Shown: positions 1 through 7,841, counted from the first letter of the stretch. The stretch is DNA of 22,584 nt from Nitrospinota bacterium (GCA_022567815.1 JADFGI010000004.1:1-22584); one strand, 5' to 3'. The notes: a model not told the origin generated them from the sequence alone. Program-made: numbers and translations.

Positions 1-86
1 CCCTGCCGCAAGCGGACAGGATATCCGACAGGGATCTTCATCTAAAAGCCGTTGCAAGCTACGGGGTATAAAACCCACTGGTGGGA
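1..86. repeat. Dispersed hairpin repeat, copy 1 (about 86 bp)
   Basis: This stretch is closely matched by 10744-10828. Shared blocks are CCCTGCCGCAAG at the left, TATCCGACA, AAAGCCGT-GCAAGC-ACGGGG in the middle and TAAAACCCACTGGTGGGA at the right. It contains three small inverted repeats: CCGC-AA-GCGG, CCGTTGC-AA-GCTACGG (one T-T mismatch) and CCCAC-TG-GTGGG. The first two share an AA loop. It begins at the first base of the window, so its left end may lie outside. Its right end runs into the start of the TfoX-like gene at 87. Confidence 0.8.
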
Positions 87-443
87 ATGAAACCGGTTCC
101 GAAAAATAAATACCTGGATAGAATCACAAAATTAATTTCCCTGGCGCGTCCGAGATTATCCCAAACGCACAATCTGGAATATAAAAATTGCTTTGGAGCC
201 GTCGCGGGATATGTCGAGGGTCATATCTTTATTTCCTGCGGCAAGTTTGGTGTTGCCTTGAAACTCCCGCCAAAAAAAATCAACGAACTCTTCAAAGAAA
301 GAGGTGTGAAACCCTTGCAGTATTTCCCCAATGGCCATATTAAAAAAGACTATGCCGTTCTTCCAAGGAGAATCCTTGAAAACAAGAATCAATTTAAAAA
401 GCTGGTCGAAAACAGCGTGAAGTTTGTCCTGAGCCAAAAATAG
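87..443 (+). CDS. TfoX N-terminal domain protein
   Basis: This 118-residue protein consists almost entirely of a TfoX N-terminal domain, the fold found at the front of the competence regulator Sxy/TfoX. Recognisable parts are the central stretch KNCFGAVAGYVEGHIFISCG (the family's FG-x-G-y motif followed by a beta-hairpin), then a helix with a conserved proline and a YFPNGHIKKDY block near residue 85. The TfoX C-terminal domain is missing, as in many short stand-alone members whose function is unknown. I place the start at the ATG at 87. A GTG at 81 in the same frame lies inside the right arm of the repeat, and neither start has a good ribosome-binding site. The gene converges on a second TfoX-domain gene, with 19 bp between them. 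Family assignment is firm; a role in competence is not implied. Confidence 0.7.
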   Translation: MKPVPKNKYLDRITKLISLARPRLSQTHNLEYKNCFGAVAGYVEGHIFISCGKFGVALKLPPKKINELFKERGVKPLQYFPNGHIKKDYAVLPRRILENKNQFKKLVENSVKFVLSQK

Positions 444-462
444 TTGCGCCGAAAAATATTTT

Positions 463-735
463 TCACGGCAAGTTTCCAACCGCTTTCCGAGCCCATACCG
501 CAAGCTGATCCTCATCCTCCAGAATTTCCACGGGAACTTCGTAATAATTTTTAAGTTTCTGGCGGGGATTGGGCTGAAAGGGTTTCATGTCCCATTCGAG
601 GTAATCGGAAACGGTAGTCGTATTGGTTCTAAAATAAAGCCGCCCCTTGGCGATGATCCCAAAGAAAATTCCTTCACAATACAGCCCGTGACCGCCGAAC
701 ATGGCCCGGCAATCTACAGGCCCAAACAGGCGCAA
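463..735 (-). CDS. TfoX N-terminal domain protein, start uncertain
   Basis: This is a second TfoX N-terminal domain protein, closer to the family consensus than its neighbour: LGPV-like LFGPVDCRAMFGGHGLY, then a YF-beta strand and a KNYYEVPVEILED block. The first usual start codon is TTG at 735, which gives 90 residues but cuts off the expected first helix. Reading the same frame further upstream gives NFDKDSFKEFVVDQLRLFG, which is what family members carry there. No ATG, GTG or TTG occurs in that extension. The only candidate is an ATT at 783-781, with AAAAGGG a few bases upstream, before an in-frame TAG. The true gene may therefore be 463-783, overlapping the end of the toxin gene by 7 bp and translated by coupling, or it may have lost its start. 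Confidence 0.65.
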   Translation of the reverse strand: MRLFGPVDCRAMFGGHGLYCEGIFFGIIAKGRLYFRTNTTTVSDYLEWDMKPFQPNPRQKLKNYYEVPVEILEDEDQLAVWARKAVGNLP

Positions 736-776
736 CTGATCGACAACAAATTCCTTGAATGAATCCTTGTCAAAAT

Positions 777-1052
777 TTATAATGTCCGCCCTTTTCTATA
801 CGCATCTTTTCTATGGCGAATATAAAAAATCGTTACAACTTTTTTGTCCGTATCCACCTGATAAATTATTCGGTAATCCCCTATCCGCATTCGATAGCTC
901 GATGTCGAGCCTCTCAATTTTTTATTCTTTTTGGGAAAAGGATCTCCAGAAAGGAAATCAATGGATTCAATTATCCGTTTTATAACCTGCCTATCCAGTT
1001 TAAGGAGATCTCCCTCCGCAGATTTCTTCCATTCAATTTTAAATGAGGCCAC
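777..1052 (-). CDS. relE-like: RelE/ParE-family toxin
   Basis: This 91-residue protein has the size and pattern of a RelE/ParE-superfamily toxin. It opens with a basic strand and helix (FKIEWKKSAEGDLLKLD), continues with an amphipathic helix containing GDPFPKKNKKLRGS, and ends with the typical strands YRMRIGDYRIIYQVD and a C-terminal IRHRKDAYRK. In RelE toxins the basic residues in this last part support mRNA cleavage on the ribosome. ParE toxins share the fold but target gyrase, and sequence alone does not separate them here, although the RHRKDAY ending favours RelE. The start overlaps the antitoxin gene by 14 bp, which is usual for these operons and links their translation. Confidence 0.85.
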   Translation of the reverse strand: MASFKIEWKKSAEGDLLKLDRQVIKRIIESIDFLSGDPFPKKNKKLRGSTSSYRMRIGDYRIIYQVDTDKKVVTIFYIRHRKDAYRKGRTL

Positions 1053-1230
1053 TATTCTTTAATTTGGTTTTTATATTTTCAGAAGGAATATTCTCCTCAT
1101 TTTTTCGTTCCGCCATAACGGCCAAGTCATGAAGATCTTCAATCAATTCTTCATATTCTTCAATGGGAAGAACAACGGAAGTTTTTTTCCCGGACGCATC
1201 TACAATATACCGTTCATGTTTTTTTCCCAT
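1039..1230 (-). CDS. Antitoxin, Phd/YefM or RelB-like
   Basis: This 63-residue protein lies directly upstream of the RelE-like toxin and overlaps it by 14 bp. Its N-terminal part (RYIVDASGKKTSVVLPIEEYEELIEDLHDL) is typical of the Phd/YefM antitoxin group: a short strand with a VVLPIEEYEEL turn that leads into a helix. The C-terminal third (NEENIPSENIKTKLKNSGLI) is polar and probably disordered until it wraps around the toxin. A strong Shine-Dalgarno sequence, AAGGGAG, sits about seven bases before the ATG. Antitoxins of this kind usually repress their own operon. The upstream 87 bp contain the near-tandem GGATATAAAT/GGATAAATG (minus strand), but I cannot prove this is an operator. Confidence 0.82.
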   Translation of the reverse strand: MGKKHERYIVDASGKKTSVVLPIEEYEELIEDLHDLAVMAERKNEENIPSENIKTKLKNSGLI

Positions 1231-1317
1231 TGTCCACTCCCTTCAATTTCGTTTTTGCAAACACAAAGACAGGCATTTATCCATTTATATCCTAATTGCC
1301 CAATATACGCCAAAATT

Positions 1318-2469
1318 TCAGGCAGAGTATTTTCTTCCCCGCCACTCGGTTTGCCTTTTGACCAGCACCTGAAACATGGAATTCACCATGATGGCCGACA
1401 TCACGAATGCCCCAATGGGGAAAAGAAACGCATTCCGTCGCTGTAACTTGAGTTCATCACAAAGATGAAAGGAAGCCGTCAAGATCATCAGCAATGCGAC
1501 ACAAGCGGTTCCTGTCCACAAGATACCGGTTCCCTGCCAAATATTCCAAAACAAAACCAGCCAGGGAGTGAAGAAGAATCCCAGGATCACGCAAATATAG
1601 TAAACCGTGCGCACAATGGATTTTTTCATCGCGATGAAAATATTTTTTCTCCATCCCGTCCAGATTTCCTGCAGAGAATGATACATGCGGATCGAAAAAA
1701 TGGACTTAGCGTCTGCGGCCAGCAGTTTGCATCCTGCCTTTTTCGCTCGTTTGGCCAGCATGACATCTTCCAGAACCTCGTATTTCACACCTTCATGGCC
1801 GCCGATGCGTTCGTACACGTCTTTTTTAAACATGATGAACGCGCCAAATCCCATGGCGGTGGTGTGATCGGGACTATTGATTTTTTTGAATCGGCTGAGC
1901 GCGACGATGAAACCGAAGATCACCGGCTGAACCGCGCGTTCCCAGAACGACCCAAATTCCGTGCCCGGCATCAGCGTCAGCATATCCAGGTCCCGCACTG
2001 TCATGACATGAACGGCGGTAGTCAGGGCATGGGGTTGAAAAACCGGATCGGCATCGGTGAAAATCAAATAATCTCCCCTGGCTTGCCGGGCCGCCTGGTG
2101 CAGGGCAAAGGGTTTACCCAGCCAATCAGAAGGCAGGGGCTGACATTCCACCGTGCGTAGATTGGAAAATTCGCTGGCAAGAGACTGAATAATGTCTCCG
2201 GTAGCATCCGTGGAATGATCGTTCACGGCAATCACTTCAAAATGAGGATAATTCTGATTCAATAAAGAGGTCAGGCAGGAGCGGATACCGCGTTCCTCAT
2301 TCCGCGCTGGAACACAGATGGAAATGAAAGGGGAATTAGGCAAAGACCCTCTAACTGGCTCTACCCTTACCAGATGGATGAGATTCAGGGTCAGATACAC
2401 GACCACCCCGAAAACCAAAATGAACTGAAACACTGTGACAAGGACTATCAAGATGCAGACCCACTCCAT
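1318..2469 (-). CDS. Membrane glycosyltransferase family 2
   Basis: This 383-residue protein is a membrane-bound GT-A glycosyltransferase of family 2. An N-terminal membrane segment (about residues 7-30) comes before the nucleotide-sugar domain, which begins ISICVPARNEERGI. Key motifs are VNDHSTDATGD, the metal-binding FTDADPVF (DxD type, near residue 140), an acceptor-side EVLEDVMLAKRAKKAG (ED motif) and GWRKN in place of the QxxRW box. Two or three further membrane segments fill about residues 285-370. The architecture matches the hopanoid-associated HpnB and carotenoid CrtQ-like enzymes, but no hopanoid or carotenoid genes are nearby, so the acceptor (lipid or glycan) is unknown. It lies 87 bp upstream of the toxin-antitoxin pair and is divergent from the SH3 gene. 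Confidence 0.85.
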   Translation of the reverse strand: MEWVCILIVLVTVFQFILVFGVVVYLTLNLIHLVRVEPVRGSLPNSPFISICVPARNEERGIRSCLTSLLNQNYPHFEVIAVNDHSTDATGDIIQSLASEFSNLRTVECQPLPSDWLGKPFALHQAARQARGDYLIFTDADPVFQPHALTTAVHVMTVRDLDMLTLMPGTEFGSFWERAVQPVIFGFIVALSRFKKINSPDHTTAMGFGAFIMFKKDVYERIGGHEGVKYEVLEDVMLAKRAKKAGCKLLAADAKSIFSIRMYHSLQEIWTGWRKNIFIAMKKSIVRTVYYICVILGFFFTPWLVLFWNIWQGTGILWTGTACVALLMILTASFHLCDELKLQRRNAFLFPIGAFVMSAIMVNSMFQVLVKRQTEWRGRKYSA

Positions 2470-2581
2470 AACCGCTTTTGATGCTCAAGAATGCTTTAAC
2501 AGCAGGCTATTATCTCCTTCAAAAGCAAAATGTACCCAAAAATTATCGAAGAAGAAAGAAAAATGGTTTCACTGTAAACAT

Positions 2582-2618
2582 TTGAAAAGATTGACAAACC
2601 GTGTATAATTTCTATAAA
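2582..2618 (+). promoter_or_regulatory. Two overlapping sigma-70-type promoters
   Basis: Two near-consensus promoters overlap here. TTGACA at 2591-2596 is followed after 16 bp by TATAAA at 2613-2618. TTGAAA at 2582-2587 is followed after 16 bp by TATAAT at 2604-2609. Both would fire rightward into the SH3-domain gene with a short leader. The region is AT-rich and lies between divergent genes. This is a sequence match only. Confidence 0.6.
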
Positions 2619-2744
2619 TTACCATAGTAATTAGAGTATAATTAATTGAAAATTAGGATCAGTTGTCCATCCTCCGCTAATATTTTTCAGGGATTATCCC
2701 GAAAGAAGTTTCGCGTCGGCAACCTTTTTTCCCAAATAAACCCA

Positions 2745-3209
2745 ATGCAAAAAACCATCAATAAGTATTTCCTTCTATTATTTCTGATATTACTGCCGGC
2801 TTTGCTTTTTCTACAATCAAATGCCGAAGCCTTGTGCATCAGCAACAAAAAAGCCAATCTGCGGCAGGGGCCGGGTACGCATTATGAAAAACTTTGGCAG
2901 GTTTTCAAGTACATGCCATTCAAGGAAATGAAGAAAAAAGGAAACTGGTACCGGGTGAAGGATGTGGACGGCGATATCTACTGGGTTCACAGAAAACTGA
3001 TCACTAAAAAATACCAGTGCGCGGTCATCAAGAATAACAAGACCAACTTGCGAAAAGGACCGGGAACCAAATACGACCTGATCTCCTGGAGCCCTGTGGA
3101 CAAATACTTTTCCATGAAAGTCCTGCTAATCAAGGGGCGCTGGGTCCGAATTGAAGATGGCGTCGGAGACAAAGGCTGGGTTTCCCGCTCCCTCATATGG
3201 ATCAATTGA
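2745..3209 (+). CDS. Secreted protein with two bacterial SH3 domains
   Basis: This is a 154-residue exported protein with two tandem bacterial SH3 (SH3_3/SH3b) domains. Each starts with the family hallmark: ANLRQGPGTHYEKLW for the first and TNLRKGPGTKYDLISW for the second. Each ends with a Gly/Trp turn (GNWYRVKDVDGDIYWVHRKLI; GRWVRIEDGVGDKGWVSRSLI). Such domains bind peptidoglycan or protein ligands in the periplasm. The frame is open back to a TTG at 2646, but the ATG at 2745 places a textbook signal peptide (a Lys-containing start, then a long Leu/Ile/Phe run ending near NAEA) at the very N-terminus, so I prefer it. Neither start has a convincing Shine-Dalgarno sequence. Family members are often annotated only as SH3 domain-containing protein. 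The gene stands alone, with promoters upstream and a gene-poor stretch downstream. Confidence 0.8.
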   Translation: MQKTINKYFLLLFLILLPALLFLQSNAEALCISNKKANLRQGPGTHYEKLWQVFKYMPFKEMKKKGNWYRVKDVDGDIYWVHRKLITKKYQCAVIKNNKTNLRKGPGTKYDLISWSPVDKYFSMKVLLIKGRWVRIEDGVGDKGWVSRSLIWIN

Positions 3210-3377
3210 TTCCACTTCCTTAAAGTTAAAAAACCAGATATTTTCCATTTTCACCGAAAAACTGTCCATCAAGATATCCCCCTCCTGGTTCTCCAAAAAT
3301 GCCCATCTTTTGTATGAAATTCTAAAAACGTGTCTGGTTTGTCATAAATTTTTTGTAATTACCAAGCCAGGGAAAAG

Positions 3378-3599
3378 GTGACTTATCAGCAATCCAAAAA
3401 ACAGATAAGTTGTTCGCCCGGAAAAATATTGCTGGGGGGCGGGTACAACGCCTCCGGTTGCGGCGGATGTTCAGCAGAAAAAAACTATTCTTCCAGCACC
3501 AACTCCTTGGAAACCACCCTGGTCAATCTCCAAGGTTCAAAAATCACCAATTTGAGAGTTTATGTAACCTGCGCCGAACCCAACCTGCGCCGCCGATAA
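3378..3599 (+). pseudogene. Remnant or small protein with a Cys-rich CPxGK-GGG domain
   Basis: This open frame encodes about 73 residues, beginning at a GTG that lacks a clear ribosome-binding site. Its content resembles the C-terminal domain of larger exported proteins of the type CPxGKxxxGGGY: here ISCSPGKILLGGGYNASG, followed by a Cys-Gly-Gly-Cys, a polar Ser/Asn stretch, and the closing strand TNLRVYVTCAEP. The pairing of an early Cys with a late YVTCA is typical of that domain. The frame is open only back to a TAA at 3345, and nothing upstream resembles the rest of such a protein, so I read it as a leftover 3' end. It could also be a short intact gene, but it has no signal peptide. Confidence 0.4.
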
Positions 3600-3638
3600 T
3601 TTACAAAATCAACCTTCCTCACATTTATGGCCACCTCT

Positions 3639-3670
3639 CATATTTATTTCGGAATTCCGAAATAAATATG
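3639..3670. repeat. Perfect 32-bp palindrome
   Basis: The left half CATATTTATTTCGGAA is the exact reverse complement of the right half, with no spacer; the centre is GGAATTCC. It lies 40 bp after the remnant ORF and about 300 bp before the histidine kinase. It has no trailing T-run, so it does not look like an intrinsic terminator. A dimeric regulator site or a cruciform are the simpler readings. Confidence 0.85.
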
Positions 3671-3972
3671 GCATAGGGAACAAAATTGCGTTATTTTATA
3701 GGGTATTATGCTATTATGGCAGTATGTTATTGATTAATTTGGATAATTTTCCACGCTCATGCAAGAGTGAATTTTCGTTTTTTTGTGTTTAATGTTACAC
3801 TGAATTTCCATATTATTTTTATCCCATCTCAGGTTTTGTTCATTTGTTGATTCCAATCATCCTAAAGTACCTTGCTCTTATGGAAAAATGACTCGAAAAT
3901 AACAAAATCTGAACCAAATTCAACCAAATTTTTGGTCTCTAAAGACCATTTGATTAATCAGGGCGACTTTCC

Positions 3973-6186
3973 ATGAATTTTGATTTTCATACAGGAAATC
4001 CCGGTTTAAAGAAACATTTAAATACTGCGGGTTCAATAAATTTATCAATAGGGAAAATTTTCTCCTCCAAACTAAATCGCAAGCTAACATTGTTGAATTT
4101 GGTGATATTTTCTTTATTGGTCATTGGTGTTGCCGCATGGAATGGCATAATTCTTTACCAGGACCTTTTAAAAACCAAAAAAAATGAAATCAGGCTTCAC
4201 CAGCTTGGCGCAAAAATTATTTATTTTGATGAAGTGCTGACTATGTCTGCTCGCCTGGCAGCAGCAAAAAACGACCTGGCTTGGGAAAAGCGTTATCAAA
4301 TTTACGAAAAAAAACTGATTTCGACCCTAAACGAAGTCAAGCAAATCCTCCCAGTAACCCTTGCCAAAAGATTTATTGCTAAAACAGAGGAAGCGAATAA
4401 TAGATTGGTGACTTATGAAAAACAATCCTTCACTTTTATAAAGGAAGGAAAACCCGAAGTCGCGCTGAAATTATTGTTGGGAAAAGAATATAAGGACCAA
4501 AAGGAAATTTACGATCAAGGCATACGCAATTTTATTGACCAGATAAGCACCTATGGGGCAAAGGTGTCTCAAGAAATCATTAATCGGTTGATTTGGTTCA
4601 GTGCATTGTGTTTTGGGGTTTTCACTACTGCATGGTTTATCGCGCTATTTTCAATAAAAAAGCATTATTTAAAACGAATGACTGTGGAATCCGATTTAAT
4701 ACAGAGTGAGGAACGACTGAACCTGGCATTGGATGCAACTTCTGAGGGTGTTTGGGATTGGAATATTGAAACCAATGAAGTTTTTTTTAGCCCGCAATGG
4801 TGCAAATCCCTGGGATACGCACCCGATGAAATCCTTCCCCATTTAGACTCCTGGAAAAAACTGGTCCACCTTGACGACATGCCTGAATTAATAAAAAAGT
4901 TGGACGCTCACTTCAAAGGTCAAACTCCCTTTTTTGAAATGGAAAACAGGCTAAAAACAAAATCGGGGGACTGGCGGTGGAACCTGGACCGGGGAAAAGT
5001 CGTAAAAAGAGATGAATCAGGGAAACCCCTCAGAATGGTAGGAACCGGTGCTGACATCACAGTCCGCAAAAAGGCTGAAATAGCGTTAAAAGAAAATGAG
5101 AACCTATTAAGAAATATCATAAATAACACAACCGCCCTCATCTATTTAAAAGACACCCAAGGTCGATATATTTTGATTAACCACCAATTTGAAAAATTAT
5201 TCAACATCACCAATGAAAACACTCGGGGAAAAACGGATTTGGATATATTCCCTCAGGAAATTGCCCTTCAATTTATAAACAATGACAAGAAAGTATTAGA
5301 CAGTGGGACCGTGATGGAATTAGAGGAGGTGGCTCTCCATGACAATAAATTGCACACTTATATTTCTGTTAAATTTCCGGTGCACGACCAAAATGGAGAA
5401 CCTATTGGTCTCGGAGGAATTTCTACCGATATTACGGAACGCAAAGAAGCAGAAGAAAAACTAAAAAGTTTCTCCCGAGAGTTGCAACGAAGTAATAAGG
5501 ACTTGGAAGCATTCGCTTATCTTGCCTCTCACGATCTTCAGGAACCTTTGCGTAAAATCATTTCCTTCAGCGATCTTCTGGGAGCAAAAAAAGTAAACCT
5601 GGATGACCAGGCAAGAAATTATTTGACTCGCATGCAAAACGCAGCCGCGAAAATGCGCATTTTAATTTATGACTTATTGGACTTCTCCCGATTAACGACG
5701 CCAACAAAGCCCTTTGAACCTACTGACCTGGCCTCTTTAATCAAAGAGGTGGTTGATGATTTTGACGATCAAATCCGAAAATTAAAGGGAAAAATAATAA
5801 TTGCGACCTTCCCGACTCTAAATGTGGATAGGGCACAAATGCAAAGGGTAATTCAAAACCTGATTTCCAATTCAATCAAATATATGAAGAAGACCATTCC
5901 ACCGGTGATTGAATTGGGGAGTTCGTTTAATGATAAAACGGGAAACTGGGAAATTAGAGTGAAAGATAATGGTATCGGGTTTGACGAAAAATATTTAGAC
6001 CGAATCTTCAAGCCATTTGAAAGATTACATAATCAACAGGAGTATCAGGGGACGGGAATTGGCCTCGCTATTTGTGAAAAAATTATGCATCTCCATGGCG
6101 GTGAGATTTCCGCAAAGAGCCAACCTGGAAAGGGAGCCACTTTTATTGTCTCGCTTCCGAAAACTCCTTTTCAACGACCACTTTAG
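3973..6186 (+). CDS. Membrane PAS-PAS sensor histidine kinase
   Basis: This 737-residue sensor kinase has two membrane segments (about residues 38-62 and 205-227) around a mostly helical periplasmic sensing region of about 140 residues. Two PAS domains with PAC tails follow (about 245-367, with the DWRWNLDRGK block, and 375-495, ending GGISTDITERKEAEE). A short coiled linker leads into the kinase core. The dimerisation helix carries the phospho-accepting His520 in AYLASHDLQEPLRKI, a type common in phytochrome-like and PAS kinases. ATP-binding boxes are complete: N box NLISNSIKY (N633), DNGIGF (D665) and GTGIGLAI (693-700). There is no receiver domain and no regulator gene beside it, so its partner is elsewhere. 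AGGGCGAC sits about nine bases before the ATG. The stimulus cannot be read from the sequence. Confidence 0.9.
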   Translation: MNFDFHTGNPGLKKHLNTAGSINLSIGKIFSSKLNRKLTLLNLVIFSLLVIGVAAWNGIILYQDLLKTKKNEIRLHQLGAKIIYFDEVLTMSARLAAAKNDLAWEKRYQIYEKKLISTLNEVKQILPVTLAKRFIAKTEEANNRLVTYEKQSFTFIKEGKPEVALKLLLGKEYKDQKEIYDQGIRNFIDQISTYGAKVSQEIINRLIWFSALCFGVFTTAWFIALFSIKKHYLKRMTVESDLIQSEERLNLALDATSEGVWDWNIETNEVFFSPQWCKSLGYAPDEILPHLDSWKKLVHLDDMPELIKKLDAHFKGQTPFFEMENRLKTKSGDWRWNLDRGKVVKRDESGKPLRMVGTGADITVRKKAEIALKENENLLRNIINNTTALIYLKDTQGRYILINHQFEKLFNITNENTRGKTDLDIFPQEIALQFINNDKKVLDSGTVMELEEVALHDNKLHTYISVKFPVHDQNGEPIGLGGISTDITERKEAEEKLKSFSRELQRSNKDLEAFAYLASHDLQEPLRKIISFSDLLGAKKVNLDDQARNYLTRMQNAAAKMRILIYDLLDFSRLTTPTKPFEPTDLASLIKEVVDDFDDQIRKLKGKIIIATFPTLNVDRAQMQRVIQNLISNSIKYMKKTIPPVIELGSSFNDKTGNWEIRVKDNGIGFDEKYLDRIFKPFERLHNQQEYQGTGIGLAICEKIMHLHGGEISAKSQPGKGATFIVSLPKTPFQRPL

Positions 6187-6203
6187 GAAAAGAATATTTT
6201 TAG

Positions 6204-6232
6204 GTTCATGACCGGGGTTTTCCATATATAAT
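6204..6232 (+). promoter_or_regulatory. Possible promoter for the aldehyde dehydrogenase
   Basis: A perfect TATAAT lies at 6227-6232 in the 112 bp between the kinase and the aldehyde dehydrogenase. The matching -35 position holds only a weak TTCATG/GTTCAT, so the call rests mainly on the -10 box and its location. Confidence 0.35.
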
Positions 6233-6298
6233 ATCGGCAGATAAACCTTCTCCATCGGAAAACTTTATCCCTATTTGATTAAAGAGGGGCAAACCGCC

Positions 6299-7810
6299 AT
6301 GACAACCGCCACGATAACGCAACCATCAACCGCCACCCAGACATTTATAAATTCTCCGCAAAAATTATTGATCGATGGCAAACGCGTCGACGCGGTGAGC
6401 GGAGAAACTTTTGAGGTCCTCGACCCTTCCAACAACAACGTATTGTGCCAGGTCCCGAAAGGGGCCAAGGAGGACATCGACCGTGCCGTGCAATCCGCCC
6501 GAAAAGCCTTCGACACAGGGCCCTGGCGAAAACTTACTGCTTCTGAACGAGGAAAACTTATCTGGAAACTCGCCGACCTCATTGAGGAAAGAGCCGAAGA
6601 ATTTGCCCAACTGGAAACTCTGGACAACGGAAAACCCCTTGCCGTTGCCAGAGCCGCCGACATCCCCCTGACAATCGATCATTTCCGTTATTACGCCGGA
6701 CTCGCCACCAAGATTCATGGCGAGACGATAGATCTCTCCGTTCCTTATGCACCGGACAGTCATTTTTTCGATTTCACCTTGAGAGAGCCGATGGGCGTTG
6801 TCGGACAAATTATTCCGTGGAATTTTCCCTTGCTGATGGCGGCGTGGAAACTGGGCGTGGCCCTCGCGGCGGGCAATTGCGTGGTCCTGAAACCGGCGGA
6901 ACAGACTCCTCTCTCCGCTTTGCGATTGGCCGGCCTGTTTGCGGATGCCGGATTTCCTGATGGCGTGGTCAACATCGTCACTGGATTTGGCGATGCCGGG
7001 GCCGCATTGGCAGAACACCACGGCGTCAATAAAGTCGCCTTTACAGGCAGTACGAAAGTGGGACACGAAATCGTCAAAGCCTCCGCCGGAAACCTGAAAC
7101 GCATCTCCCTGGAACTTGGCGGGAAATCTCCTAGCATCGTCTTTGCCGATGCGGATTTAGAACTGGCGGCCTCAGGCGTCTCTGGAGCTATCTTCTTCAA
7201 TCAAGGCCAATGCTGTTGCGCGGGGTCCCGGATGCTGATACATAAAAAAATCTATCAGGAACTGGTGGAACGGGTGTCCGATCTGGCAAAGAAAATCAAA
7301 CTTGCCCCCGGTATGCATTCCGATTCGGACATGGGCCCTCTGGTATCCACGGAGCAACAGGACCGGGTTTTGAATTATATTCGATCGGGAGTGTCCGAAG
7401 GGGCTCAAACTTTAATTGGCGGCAATACTCCGGGCGGTGACATGGAGGGAGGCTGTTTTGTCGAGCCCACGGTTTTTGGAAATATCACACAGGACATGAA
7501 AATTGTTCAGGAGGAAATATTCGGTCCTGTCGTGGTCGCGTCACCCTTCGAGGATATCGAAGAGGCCATAGCCAAGGGCAACGACACGGCCTTTGGGCTG
7601 GCCGCAAGCGTGTGGACTAATGACATCAATAAAGCCCACAAAGTCGCCCGTGGACTGCAGGCGGGAACCGTCTGGGTCAATTGCCATAATATTTTCGACG
7701 CCGCCGCGCCGTTTGGCGGCTACAAGAAAAGCGGCTATGGACGGGAAATGGGAATCCACGCCCTGGAATCTTACACCCAGATCAAAAACGTCATTATCCA
7801 GATTCATTGA
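6299..7810 (+). CDS. NAD(P)-dependent aldehyde dehydrogenase
   Basis: This 503-residue enzyme of the aldehyde dehydrogenase superfamily oxidises an aldehyde to the acid with NAD(P)+ in the cytoplasm. All active-site elements are present (numbered from the ATG at 6299): Asn175 in PWNF, Lys198 in LKPAEQTP, the cofactor-loop FTGSTKVG, the general base Glu272 in LELGGKSP, and the catalytic Cys306, the middle of three, in FNQGQCCCAGSR. The C-terminal PFGGYKKSGYGREMG is typical. The QGQCCCAGSR signature and length resemble the ALDH1/ALDH2 (betaine/retinal-type) group rather than the semialdehyde or CoA-acylating groups, but the substrate is not determined. An in-frame TTG at 6275 exists; the ATG at 6299 with AGAGGGG nine bases upstream is the better start. 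The gene stands alone and converges on the two-component operon. Confidence 0.92.
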   Translation: MTTATITQPSTATQTFINSPQKLLIDGKRVDAVSGETFEVLDPSNNNVLCQVPKGAKEDIDRAVQSARKAFDTGPWRKLTASERGKLIWKLADLIEERAEEFAQLETLDNGKPLAVARAADIPLTIDHFRYYAGLATKIHGETIDLSVPYAPDSHFFDFTLREPMGVVGQIIPWNFPLLMAAWKLGVALAAGNCVVLKPAEQTPLSALRLAGLFADAGFPDGVVNIVTGFGDAGAALAEHHGVNKVAFTGSTKVGHEIVKASAGNLKRISLELGGKSPSIVFADADLELAASGVSGAIFFNQGQCCCAGSRMLIHKKIYQELVERVSDLAKKIKLAPGMHSDSDMGPLVSTEQQDRVLNYIRSGVSEGAQTLIGGNTPGGDMEGGCFVEPTVFGNITQDMKIVQEEIFGPVVVASPFEDIEEAIAKGNDTAFGLAASVWTNDINKAHKVARGLQAGTVWVNCHNIFDAAAPFGGYKKSGYGREMGIHALESYTQIKNVIIQIH

Positions 7811-7841
7811 AAAAAATAATCTGGCAATATAAAAAAGAAGG

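Larger units (their letters stand above)
3210..3972. other. Gene-poor, AT-rich stretch
   Basis: This 763-bp stretch holds only a small domain remnant (3378-3599), a perfect 32-bp palindrome (3639-3670) and a short direct repeat, AACCAAATT-C-AACCAAATT, at about 3913-3931. Just before the downstream kinase there is a small hairpin, GGTCT-CTAA-AGACC (about 3935-3948), followed by AGGGCGAC, which serves as its ribosome-binding site. I see no other convincing gene on either strand. Confidence 0.6.

Noticed and set aside
1465..2160. A 231-codon plus-strand frame opposite the glycosyltransferase
   Set aside because: It lies wholly inside a well-supported gene on the other strand, is rich in His/Gln/Arg from codon shadowing, and shows no recognisable domain.
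2646..2744. Upstream TTG start for the SH3 protein
   Set aside because: It would put 33 mostly polar residues before the signal peptide. The ATG at 2745 gives a standard export signal.
3686..3717. Promoter TTGCGT/TATTAT upstream of the PAS kinase
   Set aside because: The spacers are 12 or 20 bp rather than about 17, so the pair is not convincing.
6365..7066. A 233-codon minus-strand frame opposite the aldehyde dehydrogenase
   Set aside because: The plus strand has every catalytic motif of the enzyme. The opposing frame has none and begins without a ribosome-binding site.
7811..7841. Terminator between the aldehyde dehydrogenase and the kinase
   Set aside because: The 31-bp gap is A-rich but contains no stem of useful length.
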